From Legionella quinlivanii (GTDB lineage Bacteria > Pseudomonadota > Gammaproteobacteria > Legionellales > Legionellaceae), in assembly GCF_003265995.1 (NCBI RefSeq), contig NZ_MVJN01000006.1:248001-312000 (forward strand): a DNA stretch of 64,000 bases, given 5' to 3'. Shown here piece after piece: positions 16,330-24,333 of the stretch. A program made the translations under genes and the position numbers. A model generated the notes under the pieces. That model made no database searches and was not told the origin of the DNA. It worked only from the letters and a program-made list of their open reading frames with translations. Positions within the stretch are counted from its first letter, which is position 1. Each line of letters starts with the position of its first letter.

Positions 16330-17334
16330 ATGTCAGCTAGCCAGGCGCAGATTGTTCGGTTTCATGAAACAGGGAATGCCGATGTGTTAAAGCTTGAGAG
16401 CGTCGCATTGCCAGAACCCGGCCAGGGCGAAGTACGCTTGCGTGTCCATGCGATTGGCTTAAATCGCGCGGAAGTAATGTTTCGCGTAGGCCAATATCTT
16501 ATAACGCCCCAGTTCCCCTCCAAGATTGGTTATGAGGCTTCAGGAGTCATTGAAGCTGTGGGTCCAGGTGTAGATCCCCAAATGATTGGTAAAAAATTTA
16601 GTACGGTTCCCTGTTTTGATATGGGTAAATACGGAGTCTATGGTGAAGTCGCCATTTTACCTGCTTATGCTCTGGCGGCTTATCCTGAGAAATTATCCTT
16701 TACTGAGGCGACATCCATCTGGATGCAATACATGACTGCTTATGGCGCACTCGTTCATTACGGGAATGTATCTAAAGGTGATTTCGTGTTGATTACTGCA
16801 GCGAGCAGTAGTGTCGGTATCGCAGCTATTGAGACAGTGCGTGCTCAGGGCGGTATAAGTATTGCTACAACTCGTACTCAAGCTAAAAAAGCCGAATTAC
16901 TTGAGCTTGGCGCTGATCATGTGATCGTCACTAACGAGGAAGATCTGGCCGCGCGAGTAAAAGAAATTACTGGAGGCAAAGGCGCACGCGTCATTTTCGA
17001 CCCTATTGCAGGCAAAGGTATTGAAGCATTGGCTGAGGCTGCCTCAGACAAGGGAATCATCTTTGTGTATGGCGCATTGGCCAATGAGCCGATGCCTTTC
17101 CCTCTGTTCACTGCCTTAAACAAGGGACTCAGCATTCGCGGTTATACACTGTTTGAGCTCAGTACCAATCCTGAGTTACGAAAGAAAGCAGAGCATTATA
17201 TTTTTGATCATCTGCAAAGTGGAACATTTAAACCACGTATAGCTCGCAGCTTTACCCTGGAGCAAATAAAAGACGCTCATCGCTATATGGAATCCAATGA
17301 ACAGATTGGAAAAATTGTGATTTCAGTCCAGTAA
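16330..17334 (+). CDS. MDR-family NADPH:quinone reductase-like oxidoreductase
   Basis: This is a medium-chain dehydrogenase/reductase of 334 residues. It has a GroES-like N-terminal domain (to about 125), followed by a Rossmann domain with LITAASSSVGIAAIETVRAQGG as the nucleotide-binding motif. The cysteines that bind catalytic and structural zinc in alcohol dehydrogenases are absent, which points to the quinone oxidoreductase/zeta-crystallin branch. Substrate is unknown. AAAGGAAAATATT precedes the ATG. A hairpin terminator at 17342-17367 follows. Confidence 0.88.
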   Translation: MSASQAQIVRFHETGNADVLKLESVALPEPGQGEVRLRVHAIGLNRAEVMFRVGQYLITPQFPSKIGYEASGVIEAVGPGVDPQMIGKKFSTVPCFDMGKYGVYGEVAILPAYALAAYPEKLSFTEATSIWMQYMTAYGALVHYGNVSKGDFVLITAASSSVGIAAIETVRAQGGISIATTRTQAKKAELLELGADHVIVTNEEDLAARVKEITGGKGARVIFDPIAGKGIEALAEAASDKGIIFVYGALANEPMPFPLFTALNKGLSIRGYTLFELSTNPELRKKAEHYIFDHLQSGTFKPRIARSFTLEQIKDAHRYMESNEQIGKIVISVQ

Positions 17335-17341
17335 AACCGGC

Positions 17342-17367
17342 ACGGTACGTAAATTTATACGTACCGT
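17342..17367. terminator. Bidirectional hairpin terminator between convergent genes
   Basis: A perfect 10-bp stem ACGGTACGTA/TACGTACCGT with a 6-base AATTTA loop lies in the 41-base gap between two convergent oxidoreductase genes. A short T-rich run (CTCTTTTAC) follows on the plus strand. Confidence 0.7.
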
Positions 17368-17375
17368 CACCTCTT

Positions 17376-18362
17376 TTACATAGTCACTACAGCGCGAAAA
17401 CGCACCTGGCCATTCTTTACTTTTTCATAGGCCTTATTGATTTCATTCAAAGAATAGGTTTCAGCAACTACTTTGACTTTTCCTTTAGAAACCATATCAA
17501 GCGCTTCAAAAAGATATTCCCGATGGTTTTGCTGGCTGCCGATTATTTTTATACGTTTGACGATTAAATCGGCTATAGAAACCTGCAGAGGATTAACATC
17601 GAATCCCATTGCCACGAACCGGCCATCCGGTCGCAGTGCACCGAGGCTCTCAAGCATGGCTTTATTGGAATTGGTCGTGCTTAAAATAATGTCAGCACCC
17701 CCCATTTTTAATAAGTCTTTGCCATCGCGAACAATTTCATCGGCCCCCATTTCTTTAATCAGAGAGTCTTTATCAGGTGAGTGTGATACCGCGATAGTTT
17801 CATAGCCTGCCGCATGCGCGAACTGTACTGCCAAATGCCCCAGACCGCCAATTCCTACCACCGCAACACGTTCATGCGGCTTGGGTTCTGCCCAGCGTAG
17901 TCCCGACCATACAGTATAGCCAGCACAGAAAACAGGCGCAGCCTGTTCAAAACTGACTGAGTCCGGAATAAGCATGGTTGCATCAGCAGGAGCCACCATG
18001 TATTCAGCATGCCCACCAGCCGCATCCCCTCCAGTAACATGCATATTCGCGCAAAATAATGGCCGCCCTCGTAAACACCACTCACAGCGTCCACAGGTAC
18101 TCTGTACCCAGGGAACACCCACACGATCCCCCACTCGCCGGCTTGAAACGCCTGGTCCTGTTTCGACAATTTCCCCAACCGGTTCATGTCCTAAGGTACG
18201 AGGAAACATGCCAGGCAAATGCCCCTCAGTCTGATGCACGTCAGTATAGCAAAGCCCACTGGCATGTATTTTAATAAGCACCTGATTAATATCAGGTTTA
18301 GGTGTGGGGATATCCTTGATTTCCCAATTGGCATTGATTGCGGGTACAATTGCAGCTCTCAT
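17376..18362 (-). CDS. Zinc-dependent alcohol dehydrogenase, AdhP/AdhA type
   Basis: This 328-residue medium-chain alcohol dehydrogenase oxidises or reduces primary alcohols and aldehydes with NAD(H). Catalytic zinc ligands are in GLCYTDVHQTEG (Cys about 37) and TLGHEPVGE (His), plus a third Cys in the Rossmann half (APVFCAGYTVW). The four structural-zinc cysteines are in TCGRCEWCLRGRPLFC. The cofactor motif is VGIGGLGHLAVQFA. It is convergent with the MDR gene and divergent from gatCAB. Confidence 0.93.
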   Translation of the reverse strand: MRAAIVPAINANWEIKDIPTPKPDINQVLIKIHASGLCYTDVHQTEGHLPGMFPRTLGHEPVGEIVETGPGVSSRRVGDRVGVPWVQSTCGRCEWCLRGRPLFCANMHVTGGDAAGGHAEYMVAPADATMLIPDSVSFEQAAPVFCAGYTVWSGLRWAEPKPHERVAVVGIGGLGHLAVQFAHAAGYETIAVSHSPDKDSLIKEMGADEIVRDGKDLLKMGGADIILSTTNSNKAMLESLGALRPDGRFVAMGFDVNPLQVSIADLIVKRIKIIGSQQNHREYLFEALDMVSKGKVKVVAETYSLNEINKAYEKVKNGQVRFRAVVTM

Positions 18363-18440
18363 AATCCTCTCTCTGGAGTGAGTGTGAATCTCTTCGACTA
18401 ATCATAGTACAGGTGCAGCAAATAAAGTAGTAATCACTTA

Positions 18441-18469
18441 CTGTGAATGCAGGAAAGATTGGATATAAT
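18441..18469 (+). promoter_or_regulatory. Probable sigma-70 promoter of gatCAB
   Basis: A consensus TATAAT at 18464-18469 lies 43 bases before the gatC ATG. The hexamer 17 bases upstream (CTGTGA, 18441-18446) is a weak -35. It is the only strong -10 element in the region divergent from the alcohol dehydrogenase gene. Confidence 0.45.
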
Positions 18470-18511
18470 ACCCAGGGCAAAACTGAGGTCACTGAATCAC
18501 AGGAAAATCAC

Positions 18512-18817
18512 ATGACATTTTCAATAAACGATTTGCATTCTATTGCCGAATTAGCCCATCTTGATATAGAGGATGAGGACATGGATTCACTGGCGAAAGA
18601 AGTCAATTCGATTATAAATTTCGCAGAACGAATACAGCAAATGAACACCGATGAGGTCGCGCCACTGTTTCATCCAATGGATATGCATCAGCGGTTTCGT
18701 CCTGATGAAGTGAGCGAAGACAATTGCTTACAGCAGTTAGAGGAAATCGCTCCTTTATTTGAAGAAGCTCACTATCTGGTACCCAAGGTTATTGATACGG
18801 AAAAGCAGGATGTTTAA
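18512..18817 (+). CDS. gatC: GatC, Asp/Glu-tRNA amidotransferase subunit C
   Basis: GatC is the small subunit that stabilises GatA-GatB in the amidotransferase converting Glu-tRNA(Gln) and/or Asp-tRNA(Asn) to the amide forms. It has 101 residues. The family pattern [21 protein letters not shown]...[11 protein letters not shown] is clear, followed by the extended P-F-H-P-M region and a terminal amphipathic stretch. I start it at the ATG at 18512 (AGGA 7 bases upstream) rather than the earlier open frame. It overlaps gatA by 8 bases. Confidence 0.93.
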   Translation: MTFSINDLHSIAELAHLDIEDEDMDSLAKEVNSIINFAERIQQMNTDEVAPLFHPMDMHQRFRPDEVSEDNCLQQLEEIAPLFEEAHYLVPKVIDTEKQDV

Positions 18818-20252
18818 AAACTTACGAGAACTGATTACTGCTCTGCATAGCAAGAAAATATCCAGTACAGAATTAACCAGCCACTATCTTAAACGCATCG
18901 ATCAGTATAAAACATTAAACTGCTTTATTAATGTGGATGCCGAAGCAGCAATGATGCAAGCCCAAAAAGCGGATCAGCTTCTTCACAAAGGTGAAGCTCA
19001 GCTATTGACTGGCGTGCCAATGGCTCATAAAGATATTTTCTGCACATCCGAGCTCGCAACCACTTGCGGATCAAGAATGCTCGCTGATTATAAATCACCC
19101 TTTTCGGCCACCGTGGTAAACAAATTCGCCGCTCACAATACTGTATTACTTGGTAAAACCAATATGGATGAATTTGCCATGGGCTCCACTAATGAGAACA
19201 GCTATTTTGGCCCGGTTAAAAATCCCTGGAATTTATCCTGTGTTCCCGGAGGATCGTCAGGCGGCTCCGCTGCCGCTGTTGCGGCCGACCTGTCAGCTTT
19301 TGCAACAGGCTCTGATACGGGAGGCTCCATCCGTCAGCCCGCTGCGTTTTGCGGCATATCCGGTATTAAACCTACCTATGGTCTCGTCTCCAGGTATGGC
19401 ATGGTCGCTTATGCGTCCAGTCTGGATCAGGGAGGTCCAATGGCCAGAACCGCAGAAGATCTGGCTTTGGTTTTATCTGTCATGGCGGGATTTGATCCGA
19501 ACGACTCCACTTCCTACCCCAGTAATATTCCCGATTACTCGAGTTTCCTGAATCAGTCTTTGAAGGGCCTGCGCGTTGGGCTTCCTTCCTGCTTTTTTCA
19601 GGCAGAAGTTAATTCGGAAATTCAGGTGGTAATAAGACACGCCGTGAAGCAATTGGAAGACGCCGGGGCGATTATCGTGGAAATGGATCTTGGCTTACAA
19701 TCCCTGTGGGTTCCCTGCTACTATCTGATTGCCTGTGCTGAAGCCTCCTCCAATCTTTCACGTTATGATGGAATACGCTTTGGTTACCGAAGTGCCAGAG
19801 CTGGTGATATCAGAGAACTGATTGCGGCTTCACGCTCTGAAGGATTCGGTCTTGAAGTCAAACGCCGAATTCTGACTGGTACTTATGCCCTGTCTTCCGG
19901 ATATTTCGATGCTTATTATTTAAAAGCACTGAAAATACGTCGACTGATTCAGCAGGAACTATTGGCGCAATTTTCAAAAGTGGATGTTATCCTGGGACCT
20001 ACAACCCCTACTCCGGCTTTTCCGCTTGGTGAAGTCCAATCTGATCCCATACAAAATTATTTGGCTGATATTTTTACAGTGGCATCCAATCTCGCTGGAA
20101 TTCCGGCTATTTCCATTCCCGCGGGTCAGATTAGAGGCTTACCGGTTGGCATGCAGCTAATGGCGAAACATTTTAATGAAGCCTTGTTATTAAATGTCGC
20201 TCATCAATTTCAACTGTTGACTGACTGGCATCAACGCCGTCCGGCCTTGTGA
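18810..20252 (+). CDS. gatA: GatA, Asp/Glu-tRNA amidotransferase subunit A
   Basis: GatA is the glutaminase subunit, an amidase-signature enzyme of 480 residues that releases ammonia for transamidation. The Ser-cisSer-Lys triad is recognisable: the Lys in [10 protein letters not shown] (about residue 75), the Ser-rich motif [14 protein letters not shown], and the nucleophilic Ser in [12 protein letters not shown]. The start at 18810 ([12 protein letters not shown]) lies within the end of gatC; the open frame further upstream overlaps gatC too far. gatB follows after 10 bases. Confidence 0.96.
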   Translation: MFKNLRELITALHSKKISSTELTSHYLKRIDQYKTLNCFINVDAEAAMMQAQKADQLLHKGEAQLLTGVPMAHKDIFCTSELATTCGSRMLADYKSPFSATVVNKFAAHNTVLLGKTNMDEFAMGSTNENSYFGPVKNPWNLSCVPGGSSGGSAAAVAADLSAFATGSDTGGSIRQPAAFCGISGIKPTYGLVSRYGMVAYASSLDQGGPMARTAEDLALVLSVMAGFDPNDSTSYPSNIPDYSSFLNQSLKGLRVGLPSCFFQAEVNSEIQVVIRHAVKQLEDAGAIIVEMDLGLQSLWVPCYYLIACAEASSNLSRYDGIRFGYRSARAGDIRELIAASRSEGFGLEVKRRILTGTYALSSGYFDAYYLKALKIRRLIQQELLAQFSKVDVILGPTTPTPAFPLGEVQSDPIQNYLADIFTVASNLAGIPAISIPAGQIRGLPVGMQLMAKHFNEALLLNVAHQFQLLTDWHQRRPAL

Positions 20253-20262
20253 GGACAATATT

Positions 20263-21699
20263 ATGCAATGGGATACCGTAATCGGCCTTGAAGTGCACCT
20301 GCAGTTACAAACTAAATCAAAACTTTTTTCAGGCTCAGCAACCCGGTTCGGTGCACGGGCAAACACACAGACTTCCTTTATTGACGCAGGCTTACCCGGT
20401 GTTTTGCCTGTGTTAAATAGTGAGGCCGTGCATATGGCCATTCAATTTGGACTCGCCATTAACGCGAAGATCAATAACTTATCTTATTTTGAACGTAAAA
20501 ATTATTTCTATCCTGATTTACCCAAGGGATACCAGATAAGCCAGTATCAATCTCCCATCGTCAGTGATGGCCGTCTGCGTATTGAAACCCCCAATAGCGC
20601 TACGAAAGAAGTCGACATTGTACGTGCGCATTTGGAGGAAGACGCAGGTAAGTCGGTTCATGACGCCAATCCTGATTACACCGGCATTGATTTAAACCGC
20701 GCGGGAACTCCCTTGCTGGAAGTAGTCACTGCCCCCTGTCTCTACTCCTCGGAGGAAGCGATAGCCTATCTTAAAACATTGCATCAGTTAGTTCGTTTTC
20801 TAGGTATTTGCGATGGCAATATGCAGGAAGGCTCATTTCGATGTGATGTTAATATTTCTTTAAAACCTGCCGGCTCCGCAGGTTTAGGGGTGCGTACTGA
20901 GTTGAAAAATCTCAATTCTTTCCGCTTTATTGAAAAAGCCATTGCCTATGAACAGGCAAGACACCAGGATCTTCTGGAAAATGGTCAACCAGTAATTCAG
21001 GAAACCCGGCTCTTTAATCCCGATACCGAACGCACTTATGTATTGCGAACCAAGGAGAATGAGCAGGATTATCGTTACTTCCCGGATCCCGATCTCTTAC
21101 CTGTGGATGTGGAGTCATTGAACATTGAAAGCATCAAAAACAGCCTGCCGCCATTACCTGAAACAATTAAAAAACAATTGACGGCAATGGAAAATATTAA
21201 TGAGGATGACATACAGTTTTTACTCTCCTCACCAGAAAATTATTATTTTTTTGTAAAGGTTCTGCAGCAAGCTCCGGTTAGCGAGAAGCTGGTCATTAAT
21301 TGGCTCAAGGGGCCTTATCAGGCTTTACTGAAGGAAAAGCAGCTTGATTTCCTGAACCCGCCAATAACAGCCGGGCAAATCGCTTTATTATTGAACCACA
21401 TTAGCGCGGGCAAGATTAGTAATAATCAGGCCAGGCAAATATTTAATAATCTCGCGCTTCATCCTGATGCCAATGTAGAACAACTGGTAGAAGATGCAGA
21501 AGCCAGCCAATCTGAAAGCGCTGCTGAAATTGAGCAATTTATCAAGGAGTTGATTGAAAAAAATCCTGTACAAGCTCAGGAATACCGCCAGGGAAAAGAA
21601 AAGCTCTTCGGTTTTTTTGTAGGCCAGGTAATGAAATACTCGAAAGGACAGGCGGATCCCGCTGTTGTTAATGAATTACTAAAAAAATATCTTGCCTGA
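20263..21699 (+). CDS. gatB: GatB, Asp/Glu-tRNA amidotransferase subunit B
   Basis: GatB carries the kinase/transamidase active site and binds the misacylated tRNA. It has 478 residues, the full family length. The N-terminal signature is VIGLEVHLQLQTKSKLFSGS, followed by LPGVLPVLN, the YPDLPKGYQISQYQ motif and RAGTPLLEVVT, and a C-terminal helical YqeY-like tail domain (from about 330). GAGGACAATATT gives the ribosome-binding site. It is the last gene of the operon; a hairpin follows at 21721. Confidence 0.97.
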   Translation: MQWDTVIGLEVHLQLQTKSKLFSGSATRFGARANTQTSFIDAGLPGVLPVLNSEAVHMAIQFGLAINAKINNLSYFERKNYFYPDLPKGYQISQYQSPIVSDGRLRIETPNSATKEVDIVRAHLEEDAGKSVHDANPDYTGIDLNRAGTPLLEVVTAPCLYSSEEAIAYLKTLHQLVRFLGICDGNMQEGSFRCDVNISLKPAGSAGLGVRTELKNLNSFRFIEKAIAYEQARHQDLLENGQPVIQETRLFNPDTERTYVLRTKENEQDYRYFPDPDLLPVDVESLNIESIKNSLPPLPETIKKQLTAMENINEDDIQFLLSSPENYYFFVKVLQQAPVSEKLVINWLKGPYQALLKEKQLDFLNPPITAGQIALLLNHISAGKISNNQARQIFNNLALHPDANVEQLVEDAEASQSESAAEIEQFIKELIEKNPVQAQEYRQGKEKLFGFFVGQVMKYSKGQADPAVVNELLKKYLA

Positions 21700-21720
21700 G
21701 CAAGCATCTTGCACTTCGCT

Positions 21721-21752
21721 TATCAAGGCTACTCTTACAAAGTAGCCTGATA
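21721..21752. terminator. Hairpin terminator after gatB
   Basis: TATCAAGGCTACT and AGTAGCCTGATA form a 12-bp stem with one bulge around the loop CTTACAA, between convergent gatB and the lipoprotein L,D-transpeptidase gene. No long T run follows, so it may be weak or bidirectional. Confidence 0.6.
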
Positions 21753-21804
21753 AACGAAATCAGATATATTTTATATTCCTGCGCTGGCAGGTCGTAAACT
21801 TCTT

Positions 21805-22362
21805 CTAGTAGGGTTTCACAATTACTGTCGTACCTACATCAATGAAATCCTGATTCAACCATTGCGCAGCACTGGGCAGTACCCGTATACAACCATGGCT
21901 GGCATTATAGTTAGGAACTTCATAAGCTGCATGGATTGAATAACCACCGCTAAAGTGCATACAGTACGGCATTCTGGCTCCGCCGCCTGTTTCGATAGGA
22001 TAAATACTGGATGTACATTCAGCACCTTTTTTAGAATATACCCTGAATGTACCTGTTACTGTGCGGCAAGGGCGACCCACGTCCTCACAGAAATCCTTTC
22101 CTCCCGAAGCACTACCTGTCTGGACCCGATTACCCTGGGCATCATAAGCTGCCCATGCTGTCGCTTTCGGGTCAAAGATAAATACTTTACGTCCTGTAGC
22201 CGCTCGCTTCTCAGGGAAGTAGTTGCTGCCTTTAGAATCCGATTTATAAAACGCCGTATAATGGGTGTACCCCCCATCATCGACAATCGGCACTGAGCGA
22301 TCCATTGAAGCGCAAGCTGCGGTTAACACCGAAAGCGATCCAATGATAAGTTGTTTTTTCAT
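21805..22362 (-). CDS. Lipoprotein with YkuD L,D-transpeptidase domain
   Basis: The 185-residue precursor has a type II signal peptide with lipobox LTAAC (lipidated Cys at residue 17) followed by ASMD; the mature protein is periplasmic and membrane-anchored. A YkuD domain covers about residues 58-184, with the catalytic motif IHAAYEVPNYNASHGCIRV. Such enzymes make 3-3 cross-links in peptidoglycan or attach proteins to it. Several extra cysteines (KDFCEDVGRPC, AECTSS, PYCMHF) could form disulfides. It resembles EnhA-like Legionella proteins in type, but I did not compare sequences. Confidence 0.9.
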   Translation of the reverse strand: MKKQLIIGSLSVLTAACASMDRSVPIVDDGGYTHYTAFYKSDSKGSNYFPEKRAATGRKVFIFDPKATAWAAYDAQGNRVQTGSASGGKDFCEDVGRPCRTVTGTFRVYSKKGAECTSSIYPIETGGGARMPYCMHFSGGYSIHAAYEVPNYNASHGCIRVLPSAAQWLNQDFIDVGTTVIVKPY

Positions 22363-22440
22363 TGGTGTATCCTCCCTCTCTTTTTTTTTGTTATCGGGAG
22401 AATAAAAAATAGGTTTAGCTTTTTTTATAATTTTTTTTAA

Positions 22441-22836
22441 CTAATTGTTTTTTTTATGAGCTTCCAGTTCATTTTGCAGATTTTTTTTGATTTGCGGTGA
22501 AAGCATGGCTAAAATGGCTAACTTCAATTGCTCGTCACTGCATTCAAAGCATCCTCCACGAGAAGGCATAGCCCCATACCCTTCTTCGGTATGTTTGAAT
22601 AAGACATTAAATCCCTGCTTCAGCCGCGGGATCCAATCCTCATCCCGCTGAATGACAGGCGCTCCAAGATTAATCATCGGCTTGGCGTCGTGACAGGTTG
22701 CGCAAAAATGCTCAACAATCTGTTCTCCTTCATCAGAGCTCCCCCTGATTTCCTGCAAAAATTCCTGGGGGCGGTGGCTTGCTGACCACACATTCTGACT
22801 CAATATCCAGCTGATAATAATCATTCTAAAATACAT
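22441..22836 (-). CDS. Small periplasmic c-type cytochrome (c5-like)
   Basis: A monoheme cytochrome c of 131 residues. It has an N-terminal signal peptide (about residues 1-19, ending VWSA), the heme-attachment site CATCH (about residues 45-49), and the class I/c5 pattern NLGAPVIQRDEDWIPRLKQG. A downstream GAMPSRGGCFECSDEQL supplies the Met ligand and two more cysteines typical of cytochrome c5. It probably carries electrons in the periplasm. It is divergent from flgA and followed on the same strand by the lipoprotein transpeptidase. Confidence 0.9.
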   Translation of the reverse strand: MYFRMIIISWILSQNVWSASHRPQEFLQEIRGSSDEGEQIVEHFCATCHDAKPMINLGAPVIQRDEDWIPRLKQGFNVLFKHTEEGYGAMPSRGGCFECSDEQLKLAILAMLSPQIKKNLQNELEAHKKNN

Positions 22837-22870
22837 CGTTGATGGTCCTTATAAAACAGCCATTAGAAAG

Positions 22871-22888
22871 TTGGCTTGATTTTTGCTT
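22871..22888 (+). promoter_or_regulatory. Sigma-54-like promoter of flgA
   Basis: TTGGCTTGATTTTTGCTT contains GG and GC separated by exactly 10 bases (TGGC-N7-TTGC), as required for RpoN -24/-12 promoters. Transcription would start near 22898, 21 bases before the flgA ATG at 22919. FleQ/RpoN control of early flagellar genes is established in Legionella and Pseudomonas. Confidence 0.6.
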
Positions 22889-22918
22889 GGGGAGTTTTTT
22901 TATAAAACGGTATTGTAC

Positions 22919-23623
22919 ATGATTTTTTATCGATTAATTGTTTTCATTGTATTGCTTCATCCCCTGACTAATTACGCTGAAAATCAATCGCTTGATGTAT
23001 TAAGACATAAAATAGAGTTGTTTGTTAAAGAGGAGCTGCCCAATCAACACTATGATCAAATCAATATCGTCGCAGAAAATATAGATCCCAGGTTACATTT
23101 ACAGAAATGTCATAAAAATCAACTGGAAGCATTCAACCCTTATCAGCATCTCGCTAAACAACATACGACAATTGGTATTCGCTGCAAAGAACCCACTAAC
23201 CACTGGACAATTTACGTACCAGTTCGAATTACCATTCTGAAGGAAGTTCTGGTGAGTTCTCATTCGCTTGCCAAGGGTGACATTATCACCGACAGAGATA
23301 TTTATTTACAAAAACAAAATGTTAGTTTCGTCAGTCAGGATTATATTGATAACTCCGATCAGGCACTTGGTCTGGCGGTTAAAAAAAATATCAAAGAAGG
23401 ACAGTTAATAACCCATAGCCTGCTGCAAAAACCCTGGTTAGTGAGAAAAGGTGAACAAATTCTTATTCAGGCCATTAACGGTAATATCAAAATTACTATG
23501 GCAGCAATTGCACTTGCAGACGGGGCTTTGAATGAAACTATAAAAGTCCGTAATCTGACAAGCAAACGAGTTGTCGATGCGCAGGTTGTTGATGTCAGAA
23601 AAGTCACGGTCTCATCTGCCTAG
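22919..23623 (+). CDS. flgA: FlgA, flagellar P-ring assembly chaperone
   Basis: FlgA is a periplasmic chaperone that helps assemble the FlgI P-ring. The 234-residue precursor starts at 22919 (MIFYRLIVFIVLL), with a signal peptide ending near NYAEN. A SAF domain follows from about residue 110 (KEVLVSSHSLAKGDIITDRD) to the C-terminal chaperone domain (VRKGEQILIQAINGNIKITM...ADGALNETIKVRN). The frame is open to a TTG at 22883, but that codon would lie upstream of the transcription start predicted from the sigma-54-like promoter. flgM and flgN lie downstream, separated from flgA by an inserted element. Confidence 0.92.
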   Translation: MIFYRLIVFIVLLHPLTNYAENQSLDVLRHKIELFVKEELPNQHYDQINIVAENIDPRLHLQKCHKNQLEAFNPYQHLAKQHTTIGIRCKEPTNHWTIYVPVRITILKEVLVSSHSLAKGDIITDRDIYLQKQNVSFVSQDYIDNSDQALGLAVKKNIKEGQLITHSLLQKPWLVRKGEQILIQAINGNIKITMAAIALADGALNETIKVRNLTSKRVVDAQVVDVRKVTVSSA

Positions 23624-23634
23624 TCACACATCCT

Positions 23635-23674
23635 CCCTTCTCCCGCAAGCGGGAGAAGGGTCGGGGATGAGGGT
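23635..23674 (+). repeat. Left terminal inverted repeat of the DUF559 element
   Basis: It begins CCCTTCTCCCGCAAGCGGGA and ends GGGGATGAGGGT. The first 26 bases form a self-complementary hairpin (CCCTTCTCCCGC/GCGGGAGAAGGG), and the last 14 pair with the other end of the element. Confidence 0.85.
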
Positions 23675-23702
23675 TTCTAAAATTATACTGGAGCTTTTAC
23701 GC

Positions 23703-24032
23703 ATGCTGAATGAATACGCACGCTCTTTACGAAGAAATATGACTGATGCTGAAAATCGCATGTGGTATTACTTGAGAAACAGACGATTGTGTGGGTATAA
23801 ATTTGTCCGGCAATACGTCATTGGGAATTATATTGTTGATTTTATTTGTCGCGATAAAAATTTGATTATAGAAGTGGATGGTGGACAACATATGAAAGCT
23901 CTCTCCTATGATGAACAGCGCTCTCTTTTTTTGGAAAGTTGCGGTTATCGTATATTTCGTGTTTGGAATCATGAGGTTTTTAACAATATACAAGGAGTAA
24001 GGGAGAGGATTTTGAATTTAATCGAAAATTAA
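23703..24032 (+). CDS. DUF559 endonuclease-like protein
   Basis: This 109-residue DUF559 protein has the Vsr-like/PD-(D/E)XK restriction endonuclease fold. It shows the characteristic order: ARSLRRNMTDAENRMWYYLRNR, then FVRQYVIGNYIVDFICRDKNLIIEVDGGQH with the predicted metal-binding Asp and Glu residues, then ESCGYRIFRVWNHEVFNN. The ATG at 23703 gives the usual family start; earlier in-frame ATGs, as at 23668, lie in or near the terminal repeat. GGAG lies 9 bases upstream. Biological role is unknown. It is enclosed by 40-bp inverted repeats between flgA and flgM. Confidence 0.9.
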   Translation: MLNEYARSLRRNMTDAENRMWYYLRNRRLCGYKFVRQYVIGNYIVDFICRDKNLIIEVDGGQHMKALSYDEQRSLFLESCGYRIFRVWNHEVFNNIQGVRERILNLIEN

Positions 24033-24044
24033 CCTAATTAAAAT

Positions 24045-24084
24045 ACCCTCATCCCCGACCCTTCTCCCGCAAGCGGGAGAAGGG
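24045..24084 (-). repeat. Right terminal inverted repeat of the DUF559 element
   Basis: It begins ACCCTCATCCCCGACCCTTC and ends GCGGGAGAAGGG, and is the reverse complement of the left repeat apart from two loop bases. It lies 12 bases after the DUF559 stop codon and may also serve as its terminator. Confidence 0.85.
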
Positions 24085-24162
24085 AGCAGCAGAGTTAGTG
24101 ACATTTTCTTTCCCTCTACCAAAAACCGGAGAAGGGAGCAGCAAAATTAGTGACATCTTCTT
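24076..24162 (+). repeat. Two direct repeats of 35 bp, period 52 bp, beside the DUF559 element
   Basis: GGAGAAGGGAGCAGCAGAG... (24076-24110) is repeated at 24128-24162 with 3 mismatches. The second copy is preceded by a degraded version of the hairpin (CCCTCTACCAAAAACCGGAG), suggesting that the right end of the element was duplicated and then decayed. The rest of the gap to the flgM promoter (24163-24277) holds no recognised feature. Confidence 0.7.
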
Positions 24163-24277
24163 TTATTTATGATATTGCTAGGTCTGTAACACGAAAAGCC
24201 TCACTGATTGGACTTAAAGGGGCTACGCCTGGACAACTATCGGTAGACCTTTTTTATACTTTTTTCCAGGGTTTTTC

Positions 24278-24304
24278 TAAAGATTTTTAAAATGGAACCG
24301 ATAA
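24278..24304 (+). promoter_or_regulatory. Sigma-28 (FliA) promoter of flgMN
   Basis: TAAAGATT, 11 bases, ACCGATAA matches the flagellar sigma-28 consensus (TAAAGTTT-N11-GCCGATAA) with exact spacing. Transcription would begin near 24311. This places the true flgM start at the ATG at 24334, because the in-frame ATG at 24292 lies inside the promoter. Confidence 0.8.
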
Positions 24305-24333
24305 CTATGATGAATGTAATTGAGGACAATATT

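Larger units (their letters stand above)
23635..24084. mobile_element. 450-bp DUF559 element with 40-bp terminal inverted repeats
   Basis: The left end 23635-23674 and the right end 24045-24084 are inverted repeats of 40 bp matching at 38 positions; the two differences are at the hairpin loop (CTCCCGCAAGCGGGAG is itself palindromic). Between them is one gene, a DUF559 endonuclease-like protein. The element starts 11 bases after the flgA stop and ends before the flgM promoter, so it separates two flagellar genes. No target-site duplication is obvious. The unit has the appearance of a small mobile or mobilisable cassette; movement has not been shown. Confidence 0.7.

Noticed and set aside
23571-23702. 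Upstream extension of the DUF559 frame
   Set aside because: It would start inside flgA and read through the left inverted repeat; the family start fits the ATG at 23703.
23635-24084. Target-site duplication around the DUF559 element (TAGTCACA versus TAGTGACA)
   Set aside because: The matches are short, inexact and not at the element boundaries.
24292-24333. Upstream ATG for flgM
   Set aside because: It lies within the sigma-28 promoter and upstream of the expected transcription start.
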